Source: Dermatemys mawii (Eukaryota; Chordata; Testudines; Dermatemydidae). Taken from it: DNA of 64,000 bases. Every line of letters starts with the position of its first letter. Positions within the stretch are counted from its first letter, which is position 1. This document shows, in pieces, positions 39,435 through 52,209 of the stretch. The notes under the pieces are model-generated. The model made no database searches. It worked only from the letters and a program-made list of their open reading frames with translations, and was not told the DNA's origin. The position numbers and the translations under genes were made by a program. Location: positions 12,519,511-12,583,510 of the forward strand of contig ML677374.1 in assembly GCA_007922305.1 (NCBI GenBank), read 5' to 3'.

Positions 39435-39639
39435 TACTTGAAAGAGAGGAGTGCCAATGTAATAACCCATCGTTTGGCTTTTACATACTCTGAAATCATG
39501 GCAATGAAGGTGGCAGAAATGCCAAATTAGAAAGAGCAGGCCTAGCCCTAATGTAAGCATGCAGACTGGAAAAGTCCTCTGCCTTTCTTGCATGCCTTGC
39601 CCAGGGAGACTAGTGAAATTCACACCTGGGAGGTAGGAA

Positions 39640-39695
39640 AGTATTATCATCCCCATCTGCAAGATGGGGATACTGAAGCACAGATAAGGAGTCTC
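39640..39695 (-). repeat. MIR-like fragment
   Basis: TATTATCATCCCCATCTGCA and GATGGGGATACTGAAGCACA. Confidence 0.45.
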
Positions 39696-41084
39696 TGTAG
39701 GCTCACTTTAGAGACTGGGAAAAGGTCTAGTTCAATAGCTATCGCCTAAGGTTAGACAGGATGTCTGCAACAATGCCAGCATCCTACACCTGGGCTTTAC
39801 TGCCCAAAACACCCTTTATCCTCTAACAAGTCATCGGCTATCGAAATAGCAAGCTGTGAACATCAAGGGAGTGCGCCGGATTAGCCGGCAGCATAGCATT
39901 AAGCACAAGCAAAGTTATCTATGTACAAACCTTCTCTCCCTGCTGTACACAACTATGAAAGGCTCAGGGGCATTATGCCATAAGACTGATCACATAGTAG
40001 GATGACAGTTCAGAGTCCATGAGAGAAATGGTGAGGAAAAGTCTAGAGTTAAACAAGAAGCTCATCTTCACACTCTATTAAAATTAGTGTCAAGTGAGGG
40101 GCTTAATTAACAATGAAGAGCAAGTGAAGTCCTTGTACTCCACAGAAGAGCTACAGTGATTGTTCCACACTATCTTGGTCCTGTCTGGAAGAACCACCTC
40201 TGTTGGACTGAGTTTCTCTTGCCCATTCAGTCCACATCCTTCCTTCTGAGATGTCCACCAGGGGACTCAATTAGTGCTAAACTTCTGTGCTGTGTCTACC
40301 CACCAACTCCATCTGCAGAAACCACCGAGCAGGCGCTCCTTTGTTCACTATCAGCCTATTCTGGATTCCAACCACCCTAGAGGTGAAAAGCTCCATGACC
40401 CATTAATAATCTGCTGACCCTAACCTCCATCACAGTGTTGTTACAATTCTTTAGAATGATTTCCCTTCCATGGGGAAGCAATTTTAATCACTGGCTCTGA
40501 GAGGAAAAGGAAGTGCTCCTAAAAGTCTGCCAGCGTATTGTTTTACTTTCCCCTATCATTATTTGGAGTCATAGGCCAAACCACGGCGGGAAAGAATTTC
40601 TTTGTTCTACTTCTTTACAATGCTCCTAGTAGCAAATTAAAACAAATCAGCCAGTTAGCCCATTATTATGCACTTATGGCCTTTTGATATTTATGATTTA
40701 TAACAGCAATTTTCACTTATCTAGCACATTTCAGCTGAGGCTAAACAGTAATGATAAAACTTTGCATTTCAATAGTGCCTTACGTCCAAGAATCTCACAT
40801 GTAGAAATGAGGCCTCACATCACTATTGGGAGGGCGGGTAAGTGTTCTTATCCTTTGCCAACTCTAATGAGTCTGGGGGTATTTGATATTTTCCTTGAAC
40901 TCCTGGCTTCTGGAGTCCTGTGATTATGTGAGAGAGTCTCTGGTTTGCTTGGGTTTTTTTAAATGAAAAGAGTATCTAGACTTCACAGTTGCAGAGAAAA
41001 AAGCTTGAAAATGCGAACCCTATAAAGGCTTGAAAACCAAGAACACCAAATTTATTATTAAACAATGTGATGATTTTATGTTTT

Positions 41085-41150
41085 TTGAGCACTTGGGACA
41101 ATTAAGGCAGAGAGGTTGAAGAACTTACCCAAGGTCAGATAGCATCTTGT
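41085..41150 (-). repeat. MIR-like fragment
   Basis: AGGCAGAGAGGTTGAAGAAC and TTACCCAAGGTCAGATAGCA match the reverse complement of the MIR core. Confidence 0.5.
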
Positions 41151-41344
41151 TTACTTGCATTTTCCTTACACAGGAACGGTGCCTGTACATAGACCTAGGC
41201 ACCAGCAGAAGATGATTTTCTACAGATGCCAGCATTTTATACTGGGTCACAAGATGTTCCGTAGTGACATATTTAACACAGTAGGGCAAGTCCTCATCTC
41301 GCATAAATCATCAAAGCTGTACTGACTTCAATGGAGCAGCAGGA

Positions 41345-41430
41345 AGGGTCATTTACTGTGTGTTTGTACAGTATCTACCATAGGGTAGTCCTGACCTGGT
41401 TGGCTTCTAGGTGCTCCTGCAATAGAAACA
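41345..41430 (+). repeat. MIR/L2-like 3' tail
   Basis: TTGTACAGTATCTACCATAG then CTAGGTGCTCCTGCAATAG, the same tail as at 18511. Confidence 0.5.
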
Positions 41431-42342
41431 TGTAACCATGATGAATGGTTGATAATATGCTGATTTACACCAGCTGGGCCCAGAGGCTTGAAACTGCTGC
41501 CCTGTGCCTGACATCAACTTGAACATGCAGAAGGTTATTACCGATGCTGCTAAGACAGCCTCACCAGCTATCTCAGTCACAATCAGAGTGTAAACCCATT
41601 TCTCACGGCCTTACACTAGGATATGGTCTAAATCAAGGAACCTACGAAATGCAGATGGGGTGATTCTTGCATGGTGGCTCAGCAGGAATGAGATAACAAT
41701 AAGAGTGGATGGAATACAACCCTTGGCCGATACAATTTGTGAGCATGGAGAGAAGTTTTGGTCATTAATACAAGACAGTGAGTACAGTGGCTGGGCTGGA
41801 GAGCATGTAGCCACAGAGACTTCACAGGAGGCCCAAGTTAAGCAAGAAAAGAGACCCTACTTCTGAGATATCAGGTACATAGTTATAAGGTTCCAAATAT
41901 ATTTTTATACAATCCACTGATGCCACTGTGTATGTCACAATTTGGGGCAACTGTACTGCCCCTTAGAGGTTCAGCCAATGGTATCCACTTTCAAGCTTCT
42001 AGTTCTCCAGCTGTTGCCTTCTTGGTGGAGACCTGTGTCTCTCTCCCTTTTGACCGGGGTATTTCCAGGCTGCACAGTTCCCTGCCTTCACTGTGTTATT
42101 AACGGGTGTAATTGCTACAGGTATAAGATACCACACAGCACTTCTTATGCAAACCTACTTCAGTCTTCAGGTAACAAGCACTACAGAGAAAACATTAAAA
42201 CAAGAGAAGAACCTACATGCTTGCTAATAAGCTAACCAGAGATCACCATAACACGGGCTCTGGCAGGAGCAGTCCTTCAAGCCTCCACCTATGGGGATTC
42301 CTTGTGATTACCAGTTCATCACAGCTTCCGCTCAGAACAAGC

Positions 42343-42638
42343 AGGATGTACAGGTCTCCCAGAGTACATCTAAACTGCAGCTGGGAACAGGCACTCCAGC
42401 ACAGACAGACAGATACACCAGCTCCACCTCAGCTAACACTGTGTGGACATTTCAGCATGGGCTAGCCATTCCGGTACGGACCGAGGGTAGAACAGGCTTG
42501 TTCTAAGGGGGCTAGACCATGCTGCAATGTCCGCACTGCTATTTTTAGCATTGCCAGTGCATTTCTCTCCCTGTGCTGGAATGCCTGCTCCCAGTTGTGG
42601 GTAGATGTACCTAGGAGACCTGTACATCCCATCCTAAA
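42343..42638. mobile_element. Palindromic MITE with arms of about 60 bp
   Basis: GGATGTACAGGTCTCCCAGA (left) is inverted at the right end. Both arms continue through GTACATCTA, a CTGGGA(A/G)CAGGCA word and CTCCAGCACAG. The interior has CTGCTATTTTTAGCAT, a motif shared with the fragment at 57179. Confidence 0.7.
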
Positions 42639-43009
42639 AACCTATTGTTCAAGCCTTTCACAAATCAGAGAGCCACTAAATCCCATTTCTTGGCACTCTC
42701 CTGTGCATCACCAGCCATACAATACCAGAGCGATTAACCAAACCCAGTAGGAGCTCTGGGTCTCCCGACACATTTTATATTCTAGAATAGGTTGAGCAGT
42801 TGCAGGAAAGAAAAATACAAGTCACCTGCTTCCTGCTAGATTTCAAGGCAGCTTGGAAGAGAGGTATCCTTATGTCTACATATCTAATTTTTTCCCTCGT
42901 GTTTTGGCAGCTTGCTGCTACTGGCTTTTACTTTATCTCAAAGAAAGCTCAGGATGACTGTTCTTGTCAGGGTGCAAGGAAATGTTGCCTCCATGATAGC
43001 AGGGAATTA

Positions 43010-43115
43010 ATAGTCCAGACTTCTGGGTTCTATTGCTGGCTCTGCCATTGTCTCCTTAGGTGATTATCGCACATCTGTACCTCAGTTTCCCCACCTGTCA
43101 AATGAAGGCTGCTAC
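43010..43115 (+). repeat. MIR-like SINE fragment
   Basis: TTCTGGGTTCTATTGCTGGC, CTCTGCCATTG and ACCTCAGTTTCCCCACCTGT are the order of MIR core and 3' landmarks. Confidence 0.65.
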
Positions 43116-44318
43116 ATGCTGTTTTTCACAGGGCAGGCCTTAATCTTTCTGATCCTCTGCTGGAAGTTACCTTATAAGCAGCAGGAGAGAAACAAATGAC
43201 CTTCTACTACGTCCTCTAGAGGGACCATAGCACTTCCCTGGCCAAAGTAACTTCCTATACAAGTCACAATACTTTTATTCATTTCAATCAATACTTTTAT
43301 TTATTTCATAGCTAAAGAGCCTCATTCTCCTCACTTCTCCAGTACTATGCTCAAGTAACTCACTTGGCTTCAGCAAAGCTATGCTTGCTTTACTCTGGTG
43401 TGAGAAGAGAATTAGGTCCATACATCTTAAAGACATCAAGTCATGGGGAATTAATTTGCCGAGATGTTTGACTGAGGAGAGCTGCTTATGATGCAGGCTC
43501 AGTATTTCTCTGGAACATTTTGGAAAATTAAACATGCTGTCAACACAAAAGTTTACTTTTATGCAAATCAAAATGTCAACATCTGGCAGCAGTGAATACA
43601 TATTTTCCTTTAGTCTGTCTTTAGCAAAGGGTTGTTTTATTTTTTCCACCCCAGACACTCATCATCATAGGCATTCCAAGCACATCACTAGGTAATTTTC
43701 CTAGTAAAGGCAAGGGTAGAAAGCTAAGTGTTGAATGCTCTTTCAAAGCTACCAGGAGTATCAGTGTTTCCTTGTGCTCCAACCTGTAACAAATGCTGCC
43801 ATTTTACATTCAAATTGCCTCCAGAAAAAGAATAATAATAATAAAAACCCCTACCCCAACAAGGTTAGCAATTGAAAATTATTTGTCAATCAATCTCCTC
43901 TCCTTATCCTCCTAATAAAGTTCTTCTTTTACGAATGAGTGACTTGCACATCCCAGCATAAGAGATTTAGGTTAGCACACAGAAAAGAATCCCCAGACTG
44001 ATATGGGACGGACAAAACTCACTCGCAATGTTATTATCAAGTAATTCTGCAATCCAATCCTCTGCTTTCAAACTTGCTGAGCTGAGCAACAAACCTCAAT
44101 GTCCTCTGACGTGTTTTTAAATTGAGTTGCAAGGAAATCAAAATAAAATACTAGTTACAGTTTATGATTTTGGTTTATTTTTTAAAAAGAGCAGTTGATG
44201 AATGGAGGAAACAGAGCGTTATCAAAGACCATTATTAAATGCCAGCTCATGCTTGCATCCTCTGAGTGACCTGTCTTTACTTTAAATTTTACTTTAAATC
44301 TTTACCCTTTAGCACTTT

Positions 44319-44478
44319 GGGCCTGGTTTTCTGTTCAGTTGAACTGATTTAAATCAGGTTTAACTCCACTGAAGTGGTGTAAATCAGCGCACCGCCACTG
44401 AATTTAGTGGAGCAGCACATTAAACACACAAGCTGACAATCTGGAGTTAAACTGGTTTAACAGAGGAGAATTGGGCCC
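44319..44478. repeat. Palindromic MITE (GGGCCTGGTTTTCTGTTCAG type)
   Basis: GGGCCTGGTTTTCTGTTCAG on the left is mirrored by AACAGAGGAGAATTGGGCCC on the right. GATTTAAATC and TTTAACTCCACTGAAGTGG lie between them. Confidence 0.65.
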
Positions 44479-45339
44479 TTTTTAATCCATTATCAGACAC
44501 AACTTCATTAGGGCTAATTCCAAGAAAAACGAGATAGTGCTTCTGAGAGTTCTGGGTATGTTCTGGTTGTGGCGCATGGACTGCTTCCTTTTCACTTCTC
44601 AGCCTGGGCACTTACGTCTATTACAGCTATTTTCCCCGGCTACAGTGTAATTAGCCTTCATCCCCAGAAACAGTGATCTCAAAATCTGACCCCCTTACAG
44701 TCTATAAACTTAACTACAAAATTGCAGTGCTGTGTGACTGCTTGCCATAAAACGGGGCGACAGTACAGTTGATTGCTTTTGTATTAATTACTATTCAGCA
44801 CTTACCCCCAGCTTGCCTTCTGGACCAAAACCTGTAAGACGCTGAGCACTTTGAACTTCAATTGGCTCCAAAATTTCCAGGCTTGCCCTTCTGTAAGCAA
44901 TGAAGTGATTTCTCCCTCCCTGCCACCTACAAGCTCAGTGATATACATTTGCATAATCACACTCCAGGGACTGTACTTCTAATCACAAACATATCGAAAC
45001 CCGTAGCGTGTGAGGAAAATGGAGCTTTTCCTAGAAACGTGGCCATGTACAATTATTTTGAAGCAATGCAGAATATGTACAGACAGCCGCTAGCATAGTG
45101 TTATTTTGGAGAGTTATGCTACAAATGAAGAAATTGCTGCTTAGCTGACTGCTCCTAGTTATCCCTTGCAGCAAACAAAAGAACAACACGGCCAACCCAA
45201 AACTTTTGAAAAAGCAGATTAATCTGGTTTACATCTTAAGAGCTAGAAACCACTTCCCTCGGTGCATTTGAACAGCCTATGGTCAAATGAGTTAAGGTGG
45301 AAAACTACAGAAGGCAACAATGTCTACACATCAGGCTCC

Positions 45340-45562
45340 CTAGGGTACATCTAAACTGCAATGAAACACTCCTGGCTGGCCCAAGGAGATATCTGGGCCT
45401 GGGCTGGAGCCTGGACTGTGAAACCCTGCCCCCTCCCAGAACTCAGGCTCCAACCCAAGCCCGGACATCTACACTGCAGTTTTGCAGCCCAAACCCCGCA
45501 AGCTCAAGTCAGCTCACATGGGCCAGCGTTGGGTGTTTAATTGCAGGGTAGACATACCTTAG
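45340..45562. mobile_element. Palindromic MITE, TCTACACTGCA type, copy 2
   Basis: GGGTACATCTAAACTGCAAT at the left is inverted as TAATTGCAGGGTAGACATACC at the right, with TTA adjacent on the right. The interior again has a gcc-rich GCTCAAGTCAGCTCACATGG block. Confidence 0.65.
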
Positions 45563-47484
45563 AGGCAAATTTTCAAAGCATTTGCATGGGGTTTTAATGG
45601 GAGTCATGCTGCTAAAACCCTGCATGGCTCTCCAAGAACGTACTGTGTCTAACTGCATGTCAGTGAACTTTAATTTGAGAATTTTGCATAATTACACGAC
45701 AGCTGCTTTGTGAATGAAAATGCTGCTGCAAAGGGATTTTTCAGAGGGGAGTGGTGGCAGGCAAAGTATTTATTTTACTCAGAAGCACAGCAATATATCT
45801 AAAGGCTACATCCTCTTCATTACAAGGAGAACATTTTTTAAAAAGAACAAAAACGGGAAAGGGTCCTATGTATGAATTTGAGAGAGAACGGGAAAGGATG
45901 TGATCCTTAAAAGACACTATAAATTATGAGGGTGTTCTAAAGCTCGGGGCTAGGCCCATAACTGATTTCCATTTTAAGACAGGTGACTGAGCTAAACACG
46001 GTAGATTTGTTCCTGTAAAAGCACAATCTGCCCCTTTATTAGCCCCAGAAGGCCCCAGTGTGAATTGTTAACTAGATGGTTTGTTTTACTTGTTGCAGGC
46101 TTTTCTTTCTTTGTGAAGACAACAAACAGAGGTGCAGTGGAGGGAGCTGGATGGGTAGGAAGGAACCGTTGGGCTTGCCAGTGCTGCAGATGGTGCCTAT
46201 AGGAGACATGGGGCTGTTCTTGCACTTGCTGGGACAGTTGATTGTGCCAGCTGAGGAAGGGGTGCTGAGGAACCCTTGAGCTTGCTGGGCATCTTGCTGG
46301 TTGCATCTTTCAAGCCTGCTACAGAGTGAAAAACCAGTAGCTGTGAGTGGAGCAATGCAGAAAATGTAGCTGTGTCAGTGCAGTGGGGAGCAAAGAGTCA
46401 ACGCATCACTCTCGAGTCCTTGGACCAGCTACTTCCAACAGCCTGTCTGCTCCCAGCCTTAGCACTGGGCTCTTTGATGCAAAACCCTCAGTTCAGGCAC
46501 CTCAGCAGACCTGGAAGCTTCGGGACTTCTGTTCTATCACTTCAGCCTTGGCAGTGTGAGTAAATTTACTGATTCTCTCTCTTCAGTATACCTCAGTCGT
46601 CTTGGGCCATCTCACTGAATCTGTTCTTATTGATTGAGGAAAAGGCTTTGGTTCTGCAAACCACGAGCTGTTACTCATGAAACTATGACAACTCAGTATT
46701 AGCTACAAATCAATGAAGTTTTTAAATGCAGCCAAAACAACAAAACTCACTTACTGCTAAACCCCGATAAGCCCAGCGCTGGAACAAGTCAAACCTTTAT
46801 CTTAACTGCTCTATGATCTTTTCCAGTTTGATAGTTCCATTTGTCATATTGATAAGGATTATGACCCATCTTCTGTGAGATTTTACCCTGTCTGGGAGCA
46901 CTTGTACTGCAGAGGACATTGAAAAGGAGGCTCTCTGCTTTCTTTCCACACAGTGTATTCCCATCCTTACTCATTTACCCACATCCCCACTGCCAGCCTC
47001 AGCTAGTCTCAAAAACCTGACAGAAAATGTGAGCAACGCCAGAGGAGATTTAATCAAAGCGACAAGGCAAGCGTAGGCGCTGACAGGGCTCACTTTGGTA
47101 TCCATTGCATGACTGGAACCAAGGGCTGCATTTCCCCATCCCTGAATAGCTTTAGGAATGAGGGCACTTACTTCACAGTGGGAAACTGGACAGTTTTCCT
47201 TGGAAGAGATTTTTAACTGGTTGAAGAAAATTCATTCATTCAGCATGCAGATGTTGAAATATCACTGTAGTGTTTAAGGACTGACAGAAATAGAGGTATC
47301 TATGATTAGATTTTATTCTCCCAAGGAAAGAATGTTGTGGCAAGATAAGATTCGCCTCAGTGAATTTCCTCTGAATTCATTCACTGGGAACAGGATGCTT
47401 TCCTTACATGTGAGGATATGCATCTTTGTCCCTCTGAAGTGTCTGGTCCACCAAAGAGGATAATAGTCTACTGAATCTGCAAGC

Positions 47485-47600
47485 TCGTGGAGAAATTGCT
47501 TTAGCTCATTCAGTGGAGATTCAGGCTTCTAGCACTGAAGGTCCTGAATTCAAATCGCACTGTCAATCCAAGTGTATGTGTGGGTCACTGGAGAAGTGGA
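47485..47600 (+). repeat. tRNA-derived SINE fragment, copy 1
   Basis: TTAGCTCATTCAGTGGAGA resembles a Pol III A box, and GGTCCTGAATTCAAATC, about 45 bp downstream, resembles a B box. The words between (CAGGCTTCTAGCACTGAAGG) match turtle SINE heads as I recall them. No intact tRNA cloverleaf. Confidence 0.5.
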
Positions 47601-48110
47601 GGGGGTGGAGTTCAGCTTCCAAGTGCAATGAAATCTCAGGAGTTTTGCAGGTGACTCAAATCTATTCTTGCAGTAGCCCTGTGACACTGCACTACTTCCC
47701 CTCTCTAACTCCAGTGGAGCTGGATGGCAAATGGAAACATTTTGCTATGAAACATGTGTCCCCTTCCAGTCAGAAACAAATTTGGCTGCCAGCTCTAATG
47801 CCCAGGACTCCCAACCTGCCCTTAACCCACAGTGCTGAAAAGTTCACACAGCCTCAGGGCACTTGTCTTGCTCAGAGAACAGATCCTTTTTTAAAAAAGA
47901 GGGAGCAAGGTGTGGGTCTTGGCGCAACTTTTGTGCTGATCTATTTTGGTAAGGCGAGTGATTGTCTACGGAAATAGGAGTACTGGTACAAGCCCTAGTG
48001 GGGATGCAGTTATACCTGTATAAGAGTGTCTTATACCCATTCTGTTATTTTCCTTCAGGAACAGGAATAAACTGTATAAGAATGCCTATTTTGCTTTTCA
48101 TCGGTATATC

Positions 48111-48312
48111 TCAAAGCATTTTACAATTTGGTTAATATATTTGTCCTCACAATATCTGTGTGAGGCAGGGCAGTGCTATTATCCCCCAGTGTACAGATGG
48201 GGAACTGACGTACACAAAGGGTAAGTGAATTGCCCAAGACAGAGAAGGAATTGAATGCTGGTTACCGACCCTCTAAATTAGTATCCTAACTACTAGACCA
48301 TCTTTCCTGCTC
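48111..48312 (-). repeat. MIR-like SINE
   Basis: In plus orientation it reads CTGTGTGAGGCAGGGCAGTG, TTATCCCCCAGTGTACAG, GATGGGGAACTGACG and AAGTGAATTGCCCAAGAC, then ACTAGACCATC, i.e. the reverse complement of MIR. Confidence 0.7.
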
Positions 48313-48419
48313 AGTATACCACCACCTAACTCTTATATGGTGCTTTTCATCAGTAGTTCTCAAAGCATTCTACAAAAGGAGATCACCTTTAAGCCAGTAA
48401 ACGGAGAATTGCCACACTT

Positions 48420-48515
48420 CTGGTAGAGTTAAAGTGGTACAAGTTCAGTGTTTAGACAAGCCCTTCAACACATTTAATGAAATGCTCTTTAGTGGTGTAA
48501 GTCTAAACCACTGAG
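48420..48515. mobile_element. Half of a Harbinger-type MITE
   Basis: AGAGTTAAAGTGGTACAAG and GTTTAGACAAGCCCTT match the right half of the GGTATAGTTAAAG / TAGACAAGGCC type seen at 52210. Confidence 0.4.
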
Positions 48516-48539
48516 GAGTGTGTATTACAGGTCCCACTC

Positions 48540-48660
48540 TGTGCCAGTTCACAAAGGAGAGCGCTTGTGGGCTCTTCAGCTTCTGACTTTAGCTCTAGAA
48601 ATACACGGTTCAATCCCCAGTGCTTTACCCAGGATGGCAGCTGTCACATTAGACTCCACT
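48540..48660 (+). repeat. tRNA-derived SINE fragment, copy 2
   Basis: ACGGTTCAATCCCCAGTGC resembles a B box and follows CTTCTGACTTTAGCTCTAGA. It is probably the same family as 47485. Confidence 0.4.
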
Positions 48661-51600
48661 GTAACAAATTCTAATATAGACAAGGCCATGGTGTGGATTT
48701 CCTTAGCTTACTGAGGTTTGTGGGGAGAAGTACACATATTTCAGGTCCATATTTCCTTCATGCCAACTTAGACATGACATCTTATTTAAGTGGTTATATT
48801 TAAGAAAAAACATGTTACATCAGACTTCTTATTCTATTATTTTTATTTTGTGCCTATCATATTTTAAAGGCAAGTATTTTGTGAGGGTTTGTAACTCTAG
48901 AAATGTTGCCTTATGCAAAAGTTCTTGCCAATGGCTATTGTAGCATCAAAGCACATGAGAAAAATTGAATTTCTATAGGTTTCTCATGCAAATCCACCTT
49001 TGCTCAGAAAAGTTTTTTGTTTTCTTTTTTAAAAAACATCTCACCTACCATAGACTCTGATGTTGTAAGTGGAAGGATCCTTGAGTTGTAGGGAACCTCA
49101 CTGCCTTTTATGGTTCCTCATGCAGGGATCCATCCAAGTGGATCAAACTGCCGGACAGGGACCTTGGGCAAACATTTAATGAAATGTGGCTGATTTTCCA
49201 AGTTGAAATTAAGCGCAAAGAAAAACAGCCCTGAGTAATTTTTCAGCATACCTTTTCTATCATAATGTGAATGCCAGATATAATTTTTTGATTAATAGGG
49301 CCATAGCATGCAGTAAAAGTAGCTTTTTTAAAAAAAGACATTAATTTCAGTGTACGCATGATCAAAGTTCCAAAATACACAATATATTTTGGTTAGGATT
49401 TCAAAGGAAACTAAGAGAGATAGGAGCCCAACTGCCATTAACATTAAGTGGAATTTGGAAGCTTTTTTCCTATAAACCCCTTTGAAAATACCAGCCTTCA
49501 TAGAGGAGAAATAATTCTGCAAAACCTATTTTTGAAAATGACACTAAGGGTATATCTTCATTGATGTGTTACCTTGGGATTTTACTCAACTCTTGCTCCT
49601 ACACCCCCAAACCATCCACACACAACACTCTTTTCATCCAAGTTTGAGGATGCTTTCTAGCAAGGCCACCTTGCCCACCTGTGGGTATAGGCTAGAGCCT
49701 TGGTGCCAACTTTCACTCAGGCTACCATCCCACTTTGCAGTGAGGAGGCAGGCTAAAAGTCACTCAAATGCTAATAGTCCTCCAATGCCTTCCCACAATT
49801 CCTCATGTGCCTAGAAGGACAGACAAGTTCTCCCACAATTCACTGGGAAAGAATCTTTGAGCAGCTCAGCTTGCTGCAGTGCTAAGAACCATGGGATATG
49901 CCCCCAGAAGTCCTAGCGACATGCATGGATGAAGTGCAGCACTAATAAGAACATAGTACCTCAGGTAGAGTTTTGCAGTGGGGCTGCTCACACTCGGGAA
50001 AAGCATATTAACATGATGCTATTAAACAGTTGTAGAAATGCTGCTTGGAAACACATGTATGGATTGATTAGCATCTATTTTAAGTAAGAGTTTAAATGTA
50101 GATTTCAAATTGTCACGGTGAATTTAAGATCTAAGCATGGTGCCAGACTGGCAGCACTAGGAAGTAAATTCCATGGGCTTTTCATAGATGGAGGCTTATC
50201 TGAGCATTTTACATACATTAACGATTCATTGATTCTCAGGACAGCCTCGTGAAGTAGTTCCCTTTTACAGAAGGGCAACAGAGATGAATGGCCAGGTTTG
50301 CAAAAGAGGTCTGAAGTGCCACCATCGGAGCTGAACACTTCTGGACATTGGACTCCATTGACAGGTGTTGAGAACTTGAGTATTTGGCAGCATGTGATTG
50401 GCCCAGGACTGCTCTGGGAATCTGTGGCACAGCTCAGAGCTAGACCCAGATATTCCAAGTCCCAATCAAACGTTTTAACCATAAGACCATCCTTCCTTCC
50501 TGAAGTGACCTGAGAAGCAATGGTGGCTTTACGTGCCCCTTCTCCCCACAAATGTGCTTCATTTTGGACTCGGAGAGACTGCTTTGAGGAAAGGAGACAG
50601 CATGAAACCTCTCAGAGGCCCTTCAAATACCCTGGCCTCTGATGGGAGGGCCCCCATCAGTGGGCTAGCTGTGAGTTGGTGGCTGTTGGGCCTATTAGTA
50701 GCTGTTTCTCAAACATGCCATTGTGGGAGATCAATTCTTTCCATGCATTTTTCTGACAGACGTGAACGTTCGTGTAATCATTAATTGCACGGCATGAGTT
50801 ATCTGATTAGCATTACAATATGCAGTGCTATCCTGTGTTATTTTACCTCATATTTGCATGGTGGGGCTTTAGGGGTGGGAACGCCAATTCTAGTTCGGTT
50901 TTTCCTGTAAACGAGCTGGGGTTTACTAAAACATGGTTCCGCACTATATAATTTCTATGGCTTTTATTAATGCAGACAGTAGAGGCCCCATAAAGAAGAA
51001 AAATTACCAGTAGAAGATAAAACTAAAATACTAGTTGCATTACAATCACATTCTAGTGCCGCAATAAATTGCATGAAGCCAATAAAGCAAAACTAACTGA
51101 AGATCTTTGACACAAACCAAAAATGAAATGAGAGTCATTATGCAGTCTGCTACAGGGACCTGCCTTAGTGTAGTTAAAGCAATAAACTAGCTGGGAGTAA
51201 TCTTTACTTATTTTGAATGGCATATTCCAATTGCAAAGCTGTTTCTGGCATTTCTGCCACACTTACTTTGCTCCGCTCAGAAAAAAAGAATTACATGTCT
51301 GCATAAGTCATGTTCTCTGACATGGAAATCATATCTGCAGCATGGATGAGTCACTTGAATCATAATATTGTTTATTCTAACAATAGTCACTATTTTCTGC
51401 TATAAATTAGGTGGTCTCCAGATGAGTGTCAAGGCTTTGAGTCAAGGCTGCAATTATTTTTTAACACACACATGTTGGCAGAGGACATTAACTGGCTATT
51501 ACTACAGGGGGATCATCATCAATCTGTCCACAGGTCCGTTATAACAAACGTTTTCATGCCATTAGCCCACCGGTATCTTCAGTTATCATTACATTCCTCC

Positions 51601-52209
51601 CTCCCTATTTATTCTCTTCTGTTGTCCAGCTGACCTGCATGTGTGTCAAAATGAGCATGGGAAATGCCTTTGCAATAGTCAAGGTTAAATCCTCCCAGTC
51701 ATAATTTGCCACCTGGTCCCCTCCAACCCCCACCTCCATGTATTTGCGTGTAAATAGGCAGAAGGGCAGCATATTGTTTCTTTATCACGCAGCCAGCTCT
51801 GCCACTAATTAATTGCCTATTATTCTCTCTTTTTGTGTAAAGGTAACAGTCCTGACATTTCTATCAAAAAGAACTCAATTCCATTGTGTTCAATCTGTTG
51901 TCACATTCTTAATATGCATGCTTGCCCTTGCAGATCTTCCACTATCCTTATCTTTGTTCCCACACTTGCCTCAGAGATCCTTTGTGGCATCACCTTTTGA
52001 AACGTGCATACTGGACACATCTCATCAGGTTACTGGTGGGGTTTTTTGGGGGGTGGGGTGGGGAGCAATGGCAGGGGGGCGAGAGAAGTGGGAAGGTTTT
52101 CAAAAGGTGTTTTTCACTGTAGGACTACAAGTCTTGACTCCTAGAAGCCTTACACTCGCTTTAAGAAAGGAGGTGGGCAAGGGATGGTGAACCTTGTCTG
52201 AGACAGTTA
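48661..52209. other. No gene recognised; possible conserved non-coding DNA
   Basis: It contains one MIR-like copy (50207). 50760-51480 is AT-rich and repeat-free, with homeodomain-like ATTA words, a composition often seen in conserved non-coding elements. This is speculation without an alignment. Confidence 0.4.
50207..50500 (-). repeat. MIR-like SINE with a possible MITE inside
   Basis: MIR landmarks in reverse orientation (CCCTTTTACAGAAGGGCAAC; GCTCAGAGCTAGACCC; ACCATAAGACCATCC) are separated by GCAAAAGAGGTCTGAAGTGC. This resembles the CAAAAGTGCTGAG palindromic family seen at 25390. Confidence 0.5.

Larger units (their letters stand above)
39696..42342. other. No gene recognised apart from MIR-like pieces
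   Basis: It contains the MIR-like fragments at 41085 and 41345; otherwise unassigned. Confidence 0.5.
43116..47484. other. No gene recognised between two palindromic MITEs and a SINE
   Basis: It holds the MITEs at 44319 and 45340. The rest is single-copy-looking, AT-rich DNA with no consistent reading frame. Confidence 0.5.

Noticed and set aside
47500..47575. Functional tRNA gene
   Set aside because: Only box-like words are present; no cloverleaf, acceptor stem pairing or terminator was found.
47513..47977. 154-codon open frame on the plus strand
   Set aside because: It starts inside a tRNA-derived SINE fragment and shows no motif.
50105..50551. 148-codon open frame on the minus strand
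   Set aside because: It overlaps a MIR-like SINE and frames on both strands.
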